From: DATEOR01 sp036279015
GTDB lineage: Bacteria; Actinomycetota; Thermoleophilia; Gaiellales; Gaiellaceae
DNA length: 64,000 nucleotides
Assembly (NCBI GenBank): GCA_036279015.1
Contig: DASUJY010000033.1
Coordinates: 1-64,000, forward strand
Direction of reading: 5' to 3'
The position numbers and the translations under genes are program-made. Each line of letters opens with the position of its first letter. The first letter of the stretch is position 1. The notes beneath the pieces were generated by a model, which was not told the DNA's origin, did not search any database, and saw nothing but the letters and a program-made list of their open reading frames with translations. Positions 1-8,624 of the stretch are shown in pieces.

Positions 1-37
1 GCGGCCTGCAGCCCAGCGTCGCTCCAGGCGGACGAGG

Positions 38-110
38 TGCGCCCGACAGGATTCGAACCTGTGGCCTCAGCCTCCGCAGGGCTGCGCTCTATCCCCTGAG
101 CTACGGGCGC
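38..110 (-). tRNA. tRNA-Arg (anticodon GCG)
   Basis: On the minus strand the sequence folds into a complete cloverleaf: a 7-bp acceptor stem (GCGCCCG/CGGGCGC), a D stem GCTC/GAGC, an anticodon stem CAGCC/GGCTG around the loop CTGCGGA, a five-base variable region and a T stem ACAGG/CCTGT enclosing TTCGAAT. Loop positions 34-36 read GCG, which decodes the arginine codon CGC. Most bacteria use ACG (edited to ICG) for this box, so the anticodon is unusual. The discriminator base is A and the 3' CCA is not encoded (the next bases read CCT), so CCA must be added after transcription. The fold is certain; the isotype rests on the anticodon. Confidence 0.95.
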
Positions 111-120
111 GTCGCGAAGG

Positions 121-909
121 TCAGTGTAGCCGTGCCTCGGCGCCGCCGACGTCGACGACGGCGTCCTCCGGCACCTCGGTGCGCACGTAGCCGAGGGCGC
201 GACCCGGGACGGCGCTCGTGACCCGGCCGACCGCTTTCTCGTTCCAGACGATCTCATCGCCGGGGCGAGCGGCGGCAACCTCGAGCCTGCGCAGGCGCCG
301 GTTGGCGTGGCCACGGTGATGCAGCCGCGCGATCGGTTCCTGCCCCGGGAAGCAGCCCTTCGTGAAGGAGATGTGCGTCTCGTCGAGACCCGCCTCGGCC
401 GGGAGAATCGAGTCGTCGAGCTCCTTGCCCCAGGCGGGAGTGCCCGCCTCGATTCGAAGCGCCTCGAGCTCGGCCAGGTCGCCTTCCTCGCCGGCGAGGC
501 TCCCCTGCTCGCCCCAGGCCTCCCAGGCGGGAACGCCATAGTCCGAGGTCGGAAAGCCCGGCTCAGCGGACCCTCCGCCGAAGCGAAGCGCTCCCTCCCA
601 CGGCCGCACCTCGATCTCGCACCGCGACGCGAAGCGCGCGGCGCGGAGCGCGTCGGCGACGGGCTCGGCGAGCCCGGAGGTGTCCGTGACGAGCAGGAAC
701 CCTTCCTCGGAGACGCGAACGACTCGCAGCGGCGCGACGATCCGACCCTTCGGAGTGAGGAGGAGCGCCTGCCTTGCCTCGCCCTCCCGAAGCGAGGCGA
801 CCTCGTTCGAGAGCATGCGCTCGAGGAAGTCCTGGGCGTCCGGGCCAGTGGCCTCGACGTAGCCGCGGTCGAGCCTCACGACCTTGTTCCGAAGTGGGGC
901 GATCATCAC
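121..909 (-). CDS. ygfZ: Folate-binding YgfZ/GcvT-like protein
   Basis: The 262-residue product carries the YgfZ signature KGCFPGQE at about residues 184-191, followed by a short beta-barrel C-terminal region. YgfZ proteins are relatives of the glycine-cleavage T protein that help maintain Fe-S enzymes in the cytoplasm and are thought to bind folate. The conserved cysteine of the signature is present. The start chosen is a GTG at 909, because a TACACT -10 hexamer lies six bases upstream, as at many leaderless genes in this window; the adjacent ATG at 906 is the alternative. The gene sits just downstream of tRNA-Arg in reverse orientation and is divergent from the Asp-box protein gene. Confidence 0.9.
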   Translation of the reverse strand: MMIAPLRNKVVRLDRGYVEATGPDAQDFLERMLSNEVASLREGEARQALLLTPKGRIVAPLRVVRVSEEGFLLVTDTSGLAEPVADALRAARFASRCEIEVRPWEGALRFGGGSAEPGFPTSDYGVPAWEAWGEQGSLAGEEGDLAELEALRIEAGTPAWGKELDDSILPAEAGLDETHISFTKGCFPGQEPIARLHHRGHANRRLRRLEVAAARPGDEIVWNEKAVGRVTSAVPGRALGYVRTEVPEDAVVDVGGAEARLH

Positions 910-921
910 GTCCTCAGTGTA
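910..921 (-). promoter_or_regulatory. Leaderless promoter of ygfZ
   Basis: The minus strand reads TACACT at 921-916, then six bases, then GTG-ATG. This spacing puts the predicted transcription start at or within a few bases of the start codon. No convincing -35 hexamer was found. Confidence 0.55.
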
Positions 922-1021
922 CGGATCCTGCCCCAAATTCCTTACGAATCAACTGCCGCGAAACGCGCTCGTGAGGTCTATAGTCGCCCGGCTCCGCACG
1001 TACGGACATAGGGGGGAAGCC

Positions 1022-2920
1022 ATGAAGAGTTGGAGTCTTGTGGGCGCGCTGGCGCTCGCTTTTGGGCTGCTGGTCGGCGTCGCTGCCGCCTCGACGCCCG
1101 GGGGCGACGTCAAGCTGACCCACGACGCGAACGACCCGGGCTATGTCAGCTCGTACACGCTCGCGACCGGGACTGCGTATACCGACACGACGCTCCAGGA
1201 ATGCTCGCGGTCGCGCGGTCGCCAGAACGAGCCGGCGATCGCAGTCGACCCGAGGAACACGGACGTGATCCTCGGCAGCTCGAACGACTACTGCGGCGTC
1301 TACAACGCCGTGGACGCGGACGGGAATCCGAGTCCGGTCGGGCCGATCTGGCTCGGCTACTACCGCTCCGAGAACGCCGGCGGGCGCTTCGTCAGCTCGC
1401 TCGTTCCCGGGTATCCGGACGACACCTCGCCCTACGGGCAGATCGCCAAGCAGCAGGTGCGCACGGCGAGCTCGGGCGACCCCGTGATCGCCTGGGATGC
1501 CCAGGGGCGCGCGTTCTTCGGATCCGAGAGCTCGGACGACCCGGCCGGCACGCCGAAGACCTTCGGCGACGTCTGGGTCGCCACGTACGACAATCCGGAC
1601 GGCCCGGGTGGAGCGACCGTCAACGACGGCAAGCGCTACCGCCAGACCGTTCTCGTCGCCCGGGGCTCGTCGGCTCCGAACCTGCTCGGAGTCTTCAACG
1701 ACAAGACGACCATCGAGGCCGACCACAACTCGGATGGAAGCTGTGACAACAACGCCTATTTCGCGTGGACCCGCTTCAGCGGGGCAGCAGGCGGAGTCGG
1801 CGTCTACTTCTCGCGCTCGACCGACCACGGCGCCACCTTCAGCCACGGAAAGAAGGTGTCGCAGACGATCTCGGACGTCCAGTTCCCCGACATCGCGGTG
1901 ACGGGCAACAGCCACGTCTACCTCGTCTTCCGGAGCTTCGCCTCCGGGCGCGGCTCCGAGGGCAACTCCGTCTACTACGTGAAGTCGACGGACTGCGGCC
2001 AGACGTTCTCGCGGCCGAAGCTCCTCCAGAACTTCGTCCCGAACGACGCGCAGGACGTCGCCGACCCGGAGGAGGCACCGCCGCAATCACGGCCCGACGA
2101 CCCGGGGTTCGAGGAAGAGCCGACCGAGGCCGGGGACGCGCGGGACTGCGGCGACTTCGACGCGCACTGCGAGTCCGGCTACACGTTCTTCCGCCGCGAC
2201 ACCCAGCCGCGGGCGACAGCCGACCAGTTCGACACCGCCAACCCGGACCGGTTCTACGTCGTCTACGACGCGACGAAGCCCGGCACCGTGACGGACACCG
2301 GCTCGACCTACGGGACGATCGAGTCCGGCACCGCCGGCCAGGCGGGCATCTTCTTCCTGCGCGTCAACGGCGCGAACGGGTCGAAGACCGATCCGTCCCT
2401 GATCGACAACCAGGCGGCCGGCCACCAGGTCTTCCCGGACATCTCCGCGGACAACCCCGACATGGGCTCGCGAGGGACTCTGCACGCGATCTGGTGGGAC
2501 TCGAGGAACGACGCCTGCTACAGCGTGACGCGGCCGATCGGCAACTGCGCCGACCGCTCGACGGTGCCGTCGCTCGATGCTTGGGCGGCGAGCTCGTCGA
2601 ACTTCGGGACGAGCTGGAGCTCGACCCGGGTGAGCGACGTCACCACCAACCCGAACTACGAGCAGTTCGCGGACCGCACGGTCCCGTTCGCGGGCGACTA
2701 CCTGTACGTCAGCTCCGTGAACGACTTCTCGTACGGGGTGTGGACGGATTGGCGCGACACCGTCCAGGGCCCGGATCCCCGCGAGGGGGCCGGCGACGAG
2801 GACGGCTCGAGCGCCGACGTCCACCAGTGCCGCACGCAGACGGACGGCGTGTGGAGCACGGACACCTGCCCGCGTGCCGGTGGGCTCGACCAGAACATCT
2901 ACGGCGACCTCACGCCGTAG
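1022..2920 (+). CDS. Secreted Asp-box (BNR/sialidase-like) beta-propeller protein
   Basis: The 632-residue product starts with a classic signal peptide (hydrophobic residues 6-23, then AAAS). The rest holds several Asp-box or BNR-type repeats, S-x-D-x-G-x-T-F, for example STDHGATF, STDCGQTF and a variant SSNFGTSW, which form turns in sialidase-like propellers. The protein is probably exported and soluble. No catalytic sialidase arginine triad could be assigned with confidence, so the enzymatic role is open. The start at 1022 is chosen because a purine-rich GGGGGGAAG site lies just upstream and the signal peptide begins there. A TATAGT hexamer at 979-984 is the likely -10. A strong hairpin follows the gene. 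Confidence 0.85.
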   Translation: MKSWSLVGALALAFGLLVGVAAASTPGGDVKLTHDANDPGYVSSYTLATGTAYTDTTLQECSRSRGRQNEPAIAVDPRNTDVILGSSNDYCGVYNAVDADGNPSPVGPIWLGYYRSENAGGRFVSSLVPGYPDDTSPYGQIAKQQVRTASSGDPVIAWDAQGRAFFGSESSDDPAGTPKTFGDVWVATYDNPDGPGGATVNDGKRYRQTVLVARGSSAPNLLGVFNDKTTIEADHNSDGSCDNNAYFAWTRFSGAAGGVGVYFSRSTDHGATFSHGKKVSQTISDVQFPDIAVTGNSHVYLVFRSFASGRGSEGNSVYYVKSTDCGQTFSRPKLLQNFVPNDAQDVADPEEAPPQSRPDDPGFEEEPTEAGDARDCGDFDAHCESGYTFFRRDTQPRATADQFDTANPDRFYVVYDATKPGTVTDTGSTYGTIESGTAGQAGIFFLRVNGANGSKTDPSLIDNQAAGHQVFPDISADNPDMGSRGTLHAIWWDSRNDACYSVTRPIGNCADRSTVPSLDAWAASSSNFGTSWSSTRVSDVTTNPNYEQFADRTVPFAGDYLYVSSVNDFSYGVWTDWRDTVQGPDPREGAGDEDGSSADVHQCRTQTDGVWSTDTCPRAGGLDQNIYGDLTP

Positions 2921-2938
2921 CGAATCCTCCAGAAAAAC

Positions 2939-2970
2939 GAGAAAGGGGCGCCGCGAGGCGCCCCTTTCTC
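2939..2970 (+). terminator. Terminator hairpin after the Asp-box gene
   Basis: A perfect 14-bp inverted repeat (GAGAAAGGGGCGCC and its complement) encloses the loop GCGA, 18 bases after the stop codon. Only a weak T-rich stretch follows. Confidence 0.85.
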
Positions 2971-2994
2971 TTACGCGAACTTATCGTCCGATCG

Positions 2995-3093
2995 ATGAGC
3001 ACGCGGCGAGCTCTTCTTATCGCAGCCGGCGTCCTGCTCGCGACGGTGTCGTTCCCGTCGCTCGTCTACGTGCTGTCTTTGGTCGCTCTCTAA
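2995..3093 (+). CDS. Possible 32-residue single-span membrane protein
   Basis: This ORF encodes 32 residues, almost all hydrophobic after MSTRR (AAGVLLATVSF...VLSLVAL), so it would form one transmembrane helix with a positively charged N-terminus inside. A TATCGT hexamer sits seven bases before the ATG, matching the leaderless promoter pattern seen across the window, and no Shine-Dalgarno site is present. It lies alone between two strong hairpins, so it would form its own small transcription unit. It resembles no family I can name. It could be a chance ORF; the promoter spacing and isolation argue for a real microprotein. Confidence 0.45.
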   Translation: MSTRRALLIAAGVLLATVSFPSLVYVLSLVAL

Positions 3094-3094
3094 G

Positions 3095-3127
3095 AGCAGA
3101 GAGGCCGGGTTGCCCGGCCTCTCTGCT
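3095..3127 (+). terminator. 15-bp hairpin after the microprotein ORF
   Basis: A perfect 15-bp inverted repeat (AGCAGAGAGGCCGGG and complement) has the loop TTG and starts two bases after the stop codon at 3093. There is no U-tract, which is common for actinobacterial terminators. Confidence 0.75.
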
Positions 3128-3152
3128 GTGCCAACTTCCGAAGAAGGGGGCC

Positions 3153-3179
3153 CACGGGGGAAACATGGTTTCCCCCGTG
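3153..3179 (-). terminator. 12-bp hairpin directly after groEL
   Basis: A perfect inverted repeat (CACGGGGGAAAC/GTTTCCCCCGTG) with loop ATG lies one base beyond the groEL stop codon on the minus strand. It lacks a U-tract and would be symmetric in either direction. Confidence 0.7.
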
Positions 3180-3180
3180 C

Positions 3181-4806
<1,626 letters not shown>

Positions 4807-4838
4807 TCAGCTTCCTCCGTTGGTTACAGGCAGGACGG

Positions 4839-5177
4839 CTACGCAGCCGCGCCCGCCAGCTCCTTCTTCTTCGAACCCTTCTTGCCGCTCGTGACGACCT
4901 TCGCGAGGACGTCGGACTCGCGCAGGATCAGGTAGTCATCCGTGCCGAGCCGGATCTCCGTGCCGCCGTACTTCGAGAAGATGATCTCGTCGCCGGTTTC
5001 GAGGTCGAGCTTGACGTAGTTGCCGCTCTCGTCCCGGGCGCCCGGGCCGACGGCGAGGACGCGGCCCCGCTGCGGCTTCTCCTTCGCGGTGTCCGGCAGG
5101 ACGATCCCGCTCGAGGTCGTTTCCTCCTCCTCGAGTGTCTCGACGATCAGCCGGTCACCCAATGGCTGCAGGTCCAT
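4839..5177 (-). CDS. groES: Co-chaperonin GroES (Hsp10)
   Basis: The 112-residue product has the GroES barrel signature LQPLGDRLIVE at the N-terminus, a mobile-loop region around residues 20-30 and the YGGTEI motif near the C-terminus. It is slightly longer than the usual 95-100 residues because of a Lys/Ala-rich tail (SGKKGSKKKELAGAAA), which is a feature of this copy. It caps the GroEL ring. AAGGAGGG precedes the ATG as a strong ribosome site. It is the first gene of groES-groEL and lies downstream of two HrcA-type operators. Confidence 0.97.
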   Translation of the reverse strand: MDLQPLGDRLIVETLEEEETTSSGIVLPDTAKEKPQRGRVLAVGPGARDESGNYVKLDLETGDEIIFSKYGGTEIRLGTDDYLILRESDVLAKVVTSGKKGSKKKELAGAAA

Positions 5178-5215
5178 TCAGCGTTCCCTCCTTGCGTTGC
5201 AGCGTGTGACGGTGT

Positions 5216-5242
5216 CTGGCACTCATGCGTGGCGAGTGCCAG
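5216..5242 (-). promoter_or_regulatory. CIRCE operator (HrcA site) of groESL
   Basis: CTGGCACTC, nine bases, GAGTGCCAG is a perfect 9-bp inverted repeat with the exact N9 spacing of CIRCE. It covers the predicted transcription start just downstream of the -10 hexamer, the usual position for repression by HrcA. Confidence 0.95.
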
Positions 5243-5246
5243 AGGC

Positions 5247-5276
5247 ATGCTAGCGCAAGTGGAGCGCCGGCATCAA
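5247..5276 (-). promoter_or_regulatory. groESL promoter
   Basis: On the minus strand a TTGATG -35 (5276-5271) and a TAGCAT -10 (5252-5247) are separated by 18 bases. The -35 overlaps the stop codon of the upstream MFS gene. The start of transcription would fall inside CIRCE, giving a leader of about 60 bases. Confidence 0.75.
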
Positions 5277-6424
5277 GGCGCCTGTGGCACTCGTTCCTGC
5301 CGAGTGCCAGCGGAGCTCATGACGACGAGCGTCGTGGCGCAGAAGACGGCGAGGAGCGCGAACGGAAGCGCGTCACCGGCCGCGTCGGCGAGGGTCCCGC
5401 CGATCACGGGACCGAGGGCGTTGCCGGCTCCCCAGGTGGCGTTCATGAGCCCGAAGGCGAGGCCCTGGGCCAGCCCGATCCGGTCGGCCGCATCCGAGAG
5501 GAGCGCCATCGCCGGCGCCCAGAAGGCGCCGAACGTGATCCCCGCGGCGACGAGGATCGGCACCACGGCGGCGGGCCGCTGAGCGAGCGCGAACCCGACG
5601 AGGACGACGATCGCTCCTCCGGTCGCGACGCGCAGCGGCAGGAGCCGTCCCCGCCGGTCCGAGACGCGGCCGATCAGCGGAGCAATCACCATCTCGATCG
5701 CCGCCGAGGCCACCCAGGCGATCGCGATCGCGGTCGCGCTCCAGCCACCCCGGTCGAGCTTGAGCGGGACGAGCACCCCGACGACGCCGAAGACGAGCGC
5801 CGGGACGCACATGACCCAGAGCGCCCGGAGGACGTCGGTGTCCCGCAACGCGCGGCCGAGCGCCCCGGGCGTGGGGGGTTCCGCCTGGGCGGGCGGCGTG
5901 CGAAGCGTCCAGGCTCCGAGCACGACGGTGAGGCAGGCGAGGCCGACGAAGACCGAGCGGGGGCCGACGTGGTGGGCGAGCGCGCCGATCGCCGGCCCGA
6001 GCAGCGCGCCGAAGATGGCCGAACCGATGGCCGTACCGAGCATCTCGCCCCGCCGCGTCACGGGCGCGGCGGCGATCAGCCACGTGAGCGCGCCCGCCCA
6101 TGCGAGCGAGCCGCCGACCCCCTGGGCGAGGCGGGCGAGCCCGAGCGTCCAAGCATCCCCGGCGAAGCCGAAGCCGAGGCTGGCGAGCCCCATGAGGCCG
6201 ATGCCGATGAGGAGCGCCCGGCGCGGCCCGTAACGGGCCGCCGCGATCCCGCCGGGGATCGCCGCGAGAAGCGCGCCGGCCGCGTAGGCGGCGACGAGCA
6301 GGCCCGCGGCCGCCTTCGAGAGCCCGAACTCGTGCGTGTAGCTCGGCAGGAGCGGGACGAGCGCCGAGTAGAGCATCGTCTCGACGAAGATGACCACGCA
6401 GACGAGCGGGAGCAGGCGGCGCAC
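5273..6424 (-). CDS. MFS transporter
   Basis: The 383-residue product is almost entirely hydrophobic, with about twelve predicted membrane spans, and starts MRRLLPLVCVVIF. The loop after span 2 (GGIAAARYGPRRALLIG) fits the major-facilitator motif A, and a similar segment (LIGRVSDRRGR) appears in the second half. It is likely a drug or metabolite exporter in the cytoplasmic membrane; the substrate cannot be read from sequence. The GTG start at 6424 is seven bases from a TAGCAT -10, so translation is probably leaderless. Its last codons hold a CIRCE operator and its stop overlaps the groESL -35, so read-through into groES is possible. Confidence 0.88.
   Translation of the reverse strand: MRRLLPLVCVVIFVETMLYSALVPLLPSYTHEFGLSKAAAGLLVAAYAAGALLAAIPGGIAAARYGPRRALLIGIGLMGLASLGFGFAGDAWTLGLARLAQGVGGSLAWAGALTWLIAAAPVTRRGEMLGTAIGSAIFGALLGPAIGALAHHVGPRSVFVGLACLTVVLGAWTLRTPPAQAEPPTPGALGRALRDTDVLRALWVMCVPALVFGVVGVLVPLKLDRGGWSATAIAIAWVASAAIEMVIAPLIGRVSDRRGRLLPLRVATGGAIVVLVGFALAQRPAAVVPILVAAGITFGAFWAPAMALLSDAADRIGLAQGLAFGLMNATWGAGNALGPVIGGTLADAAGDALPFALLAVFCATTLVVMSSAGTRQERVPQAP
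5285..5309 (-). promoter_or_regulatory. Second CIRCE operator inside the MFS 3' end
   Basis: TGGCACTC, nine bases, GAGTGCCA is a second CIRCE-type repeat (8-bp arms, N9 spacing). It lies upstream of the groESL -35 and inside the last codons of the MFS gene. The centres of the two operators are about 68 bp apart. Confidence 0.85.
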
Positions 6425-6447
6425 CTCGGCGATGCTAGCTTCAGCCC
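6425..6447. promoter_or_regulatory. Overlapping divergent leaderless promoters (MFS / Nudix)
   Basis: Only 23 bp separate the GTG of the MFS gene from the ATG of the Nudix gene. The minus-strand -10 is TAGCAT (6437-6432, seven bases from GTG) and the plus-strand -10 is TAGCTT (6436-6441, six bases from ATG). The two hexamers share two base pairs in a GCTAGC core, so RNA polymerase can probably open only one at a time. Confidence 0.6.
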
Positions 6448-6885
6448 ATGCGCCGAGAGTTCTCCGCCGGCGGCGTCATCGTCCGGCGAATCCGAGGGAG
6501 CTGGCACCTCGCGGCGATCCGGCCGGGGGGCAAGACCGACGTCTGGGCGCTGCCGAAGGGCCTGATCGGAGCCGGCGAGAGTGCCGCCGAGACCGCGCTC
6601 CGGGAGGTGACCGAGGAGACGGGCGTGCGCGGTCGCCTCGTCGAGAAGCTGGGCGACGTGCGCTACGTCTACACCTGGCGAGGCGAGCGCGTCTTCAAGA
6701 TCGTCAGCTTCTTCCTCGTCCGCTATTCGGGCGGACGGCTCGGCGACATCCCCGCCGAGTTCCGGCACGAGGTCGCCGAGACCCGCTGGCTGCCGCTCGA
6801 GGACTCGCCACGCCTGCTCACGTACGGCGGCGAGCGCGACATGGCTGCGAAGGCACTTCAACTAATCGACGGCCGGGGCTTATGA
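6448..6885 (+). CDS. Nudix hydrolase
   Basis: The 145-residue product has a complete Nudix box, G-x5-E-x7-REVTEETGV, at about residues 38-60, including the metal-binding glutamates. Such enzymes cleave nucleoside diphosphates linked to another group. The SAGGVIVRR opening and LPKG motif are typical of the diadenosine-polyphosphate/8-oxo-dGTP type, but the substrate is not determined. It starts at an ATG six bases after TAGCTT with no ribosome site, so it is predicted leaderless. The ASCH-domain gene follows after 34 bases. Confidence 0.93.
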   Translation: MRREFSAGGVIVRRIRGSWHLAAIRPGGKTDVWALPKGLIGAGESAAETALREVTEETGVRGRLVEKLGDVRYVYTWRGERVFKIVSFFLVRYSGGRLGDIPAEFRHEVAETRWLPLEDSPRLLTYGGERDMAAKALQLIDGRGL

Positions 6886-6919
6886 TGCGGCGGCCTCGCT
6901 GCCGCGCAACTCGACCCCG

Positions 6920-7270
6920 ATGTACGCCCTCAACTTCTACTCCCCGATCGTCGCCGACCAGCTTCGGAGCCGCCGCAAGACGGCGACGATCCGCCTCGGG
7001 GACAAGTCCGGCAAGTACAAGAAGGGGATGGTCGTGCAGGTTCTCGTCGGCCAGCGCTACGGGCCGCGCGAGAAGATCTTCGACGCCGTCATCGACAAGG
7101 TCGAGGTCAAGCGGCTGATCGAGCTCTCGCCCCGCGAGATCGAGCACGACAACCCGGAGATCCGGCGGCCGGAGGATCTGGCCGGCTTCCTCGGCCAGCT
7201 CTACAACCGAGCCGTGACCGAGGAGGACATGGTCACGCTCATCCGCTTCTCGGAGATCCAGGGCTCCTAG
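6920..7270 (+). CDS. ASCH-domain protein
   Basis: The 116-residue product begins MYALNFYSPIVADQLRSRRK, followed by TATIRLGDKSGKYKKG, which fits the ASCH fold, a relative of PUA domains thought to bind RNA. ASCH proteins are cytoplasmic and mostly uncharacterised. A TATGAT hexamer at 6881-6886, overlapping the Nudix stop codon, may give this gene its own promoter with a leader of about 27 bases. Its TAG stop lies in a CTAG tetranucleotide shared with the stop of the convergent zinc-ribbon gene. Confidence 0.8.
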   Translation: MYALNFYSPIVADQLRSRRKTATIRLGDKSGKYKKGMVVQVLVGQRYGPREKIFDAVIDKVEVKRLIELSPREIEHDNPEIRRPEDLAGFLGQLYNRAVTEEDMVTLIRFSEIQGS

Positions 7271-7539
7271 CGCTTGCGGATCGGGCCGCCGAAGGCCTCC
7301 GCCGGCCGGAGCTCGCCGCCACAGGCCTCGCACTCGACGGCGAAAGCGGACGAGAAGCGCGCGCCGCAGGAGGGGCAGCGCGAGCGCATCTTCTCCCCAC
7401 AGGCGGGGCAGGTGGCCGGAAGCTCGCCCTCCGACTCCTCGAAGTAGCGCTGCGCATGCCCGCAGGCGGGGCAGACGGAGACCCAGTCGCCGAGCGTCTT
7501 GCGCCGCTCCTCCCGCAGCCAGTCGGAGGCCTTGCCCAT
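7267..7539 (-). CDS. Double zinc-ribbon protein
   Basis: The 90-residue product has four CxxC pairs (CPAC, CPAC, CPSC, CEAC) that would hold two zinc ribbons. It has no enzymatic motif; small zinc-ribbon proteins usually bind nucleic acid or a protein partner. The ATG at 7539 is six bases from a TAGCGT -10 hexamer, which makes a leaderless start likely; an upstream GTG is in frame but would fall before the predicted transcription start. It converges on the ASCH gene, sharing a 4-bp CTAG, and diverges from the dehydrogenase operon. Confidence 0.8.
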   Translation of the reverse strand: MGKASDWLREERRKTLGDWVSVCPACGHAQRYFEESEGELPATCPACGEKMRSRCPSCGARFSSAFAVECEACGGELRPAEAFGGPIRKR

Positions 7540-7577
7540 GCTCACACGCTACTGGAGCGGCTACAGTTCGATGCGGC
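7540..7577. promoter_or_regulatory. Divergent promoter region (zinc ribbon / E1 alpha)
   Basis: On the minus strand TAGCGT (7551-7546) is six bases from the zinc-ribbon ATG. On the plus strand TACAGT (7562-7567) is ten bases from the E1 alpha ATG, which would leave a leader of only a few bases. Confidence 0.5.
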
Positions 7578-8624
7578 ATGGCCGTCGCCCGGGAAGCAGA
7601 GCCAGTCAGCTCCCTGACGGAGATCAAGGAGGCCGGTCTCGACCGCGAAGACCTGCTCGGGATCTACCGTCACATGTTCCTCACCCGCGGGATCGAGGAG
7701 CGCGGCCATATCCTCTACAAGCAGGGAAAGATCCCCGGGAGCTTCTACACGGGGCGCGGCAACGAGGCCGCCTCGGTCGGGATCGCGACCGCGATGGGGC
7801 CGAACGACGTCGGGACCCCGCTCCACCGCGACATGGGCGTCCACATCGTCCGCGGCGTCGAGCCCTGGCGCATCTTCGCGCAGTTCATGGGCCGCGCGGA
7901 CGGGCCGACGAGAGGCAGGGACGGAAACGTGCACATGGCCGACGACCGCCTCGGGCTGATCGCGATGGTCAGCCACCTGCCCGCGATGCTGCCGGTCGCC
8001 GTCGGGTGCGCGCTCGCCTTCCGCATCAGAGAGGAGAAGCGAGTCGCGGTCGCCTGGTTCGGTGAGGGCGCGTCCGCCCGCGGCGACACCCATGAGGGTA
8101 TGAACCTCGCCGGCGTCCGCCGCTTGCCGGTCGTCTTCGTCTGCGACAACAACCAGTGGGCCTATTCGACCCCCACGCATCTCGAATACGCATCCGAGCA
8201 CGTCGCCGACCGCGCGAAGGCCTACGGCTTCGACGGCGTCGTCGTCGACGGCACCGACGTGCTCGCCGTCTACCGGGAGGCGAAGGCCGCGGTCGAGAAG
8301 GCGCGCGAAGGCGGGGGGCCGACGCTGATCGAATGCCTCACCCTGCGGATGGAAGGCCATGCCGTCCACGACGACGCGTCGTACGTGCCCAAGGAGATGT
8401 TCGAGGAGTGGGCCAAGCGCGATCCGCTCGAGAGCTATCGCAGCTGGCTGCGCACCAACGCCGACTTTTCCGACGAGGAGGAAGAGGAGATCCGCGGCGA
8501 GGTCAAGAAGCTCCTGAACGACGCGGTCAAGCGCGCCGAGGAGAGCCCGATGCCGGACCCGGCCGACCTGGCGGAGGGCGTCTATGCGACGCCCGAGGAC
8601 CTCGACACGCCCCACCACAAGTAA
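7578..8624 (+). CDS. 2-oxoacid dehydrogenase E1, alpha subunit
   Basis: The 348-residue product is the thiamine-diphosphate subunit of a pyruvate- or branched-chain-type dehydrogenase complex. It shows GKIPGSFYTGRGNEA near residue 55, the phosphate-binding segment FGEGASARGDTHEGMNLA and CDNNQWAYSTP, the family TPP-binding region. The E1 alpha/beta split form rules out the single-chain AceE enzyme. The beta gene starts on the last base of the stop codon (TAATG), followed by E2 and lipB, so this is an operon that builds and lipoylates one complex. Whether the substrate is pyruvate, branched-chain oxoacids or acetoin is not fixed by sequence. Confidence 0.95.
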   Translation: MAVAREAEPVSSLTEIKEAGLDREDLLGIYRHMFLTRGIEERGHILYKQGKIPGSFYTGRGNEAASVGIATAMGPNDVGTPLHRDMGVHIVRGVEPWRIFAQFMGRADGPTRGRDGNVHMADDRLGLIAMVSHLPAMLPVAVGCALAFRIREEKRVAVAWFGEGASARGDTHEGMNLAGVRRLPVVFVCDNNQWAYSTPTHLEYASEHVADRAKAYGFDGVVVDGTDVLAVYREAKAAVEKAREGGGPTLIECLTLRMEGHAVHDDASYVPKEMFEEWAKRDPLESYRSWLRTNADFSDEEEEEIRGEVKKLLNDAVKRAEESPMPDPADLAEGVYATPEDLDTPHHK

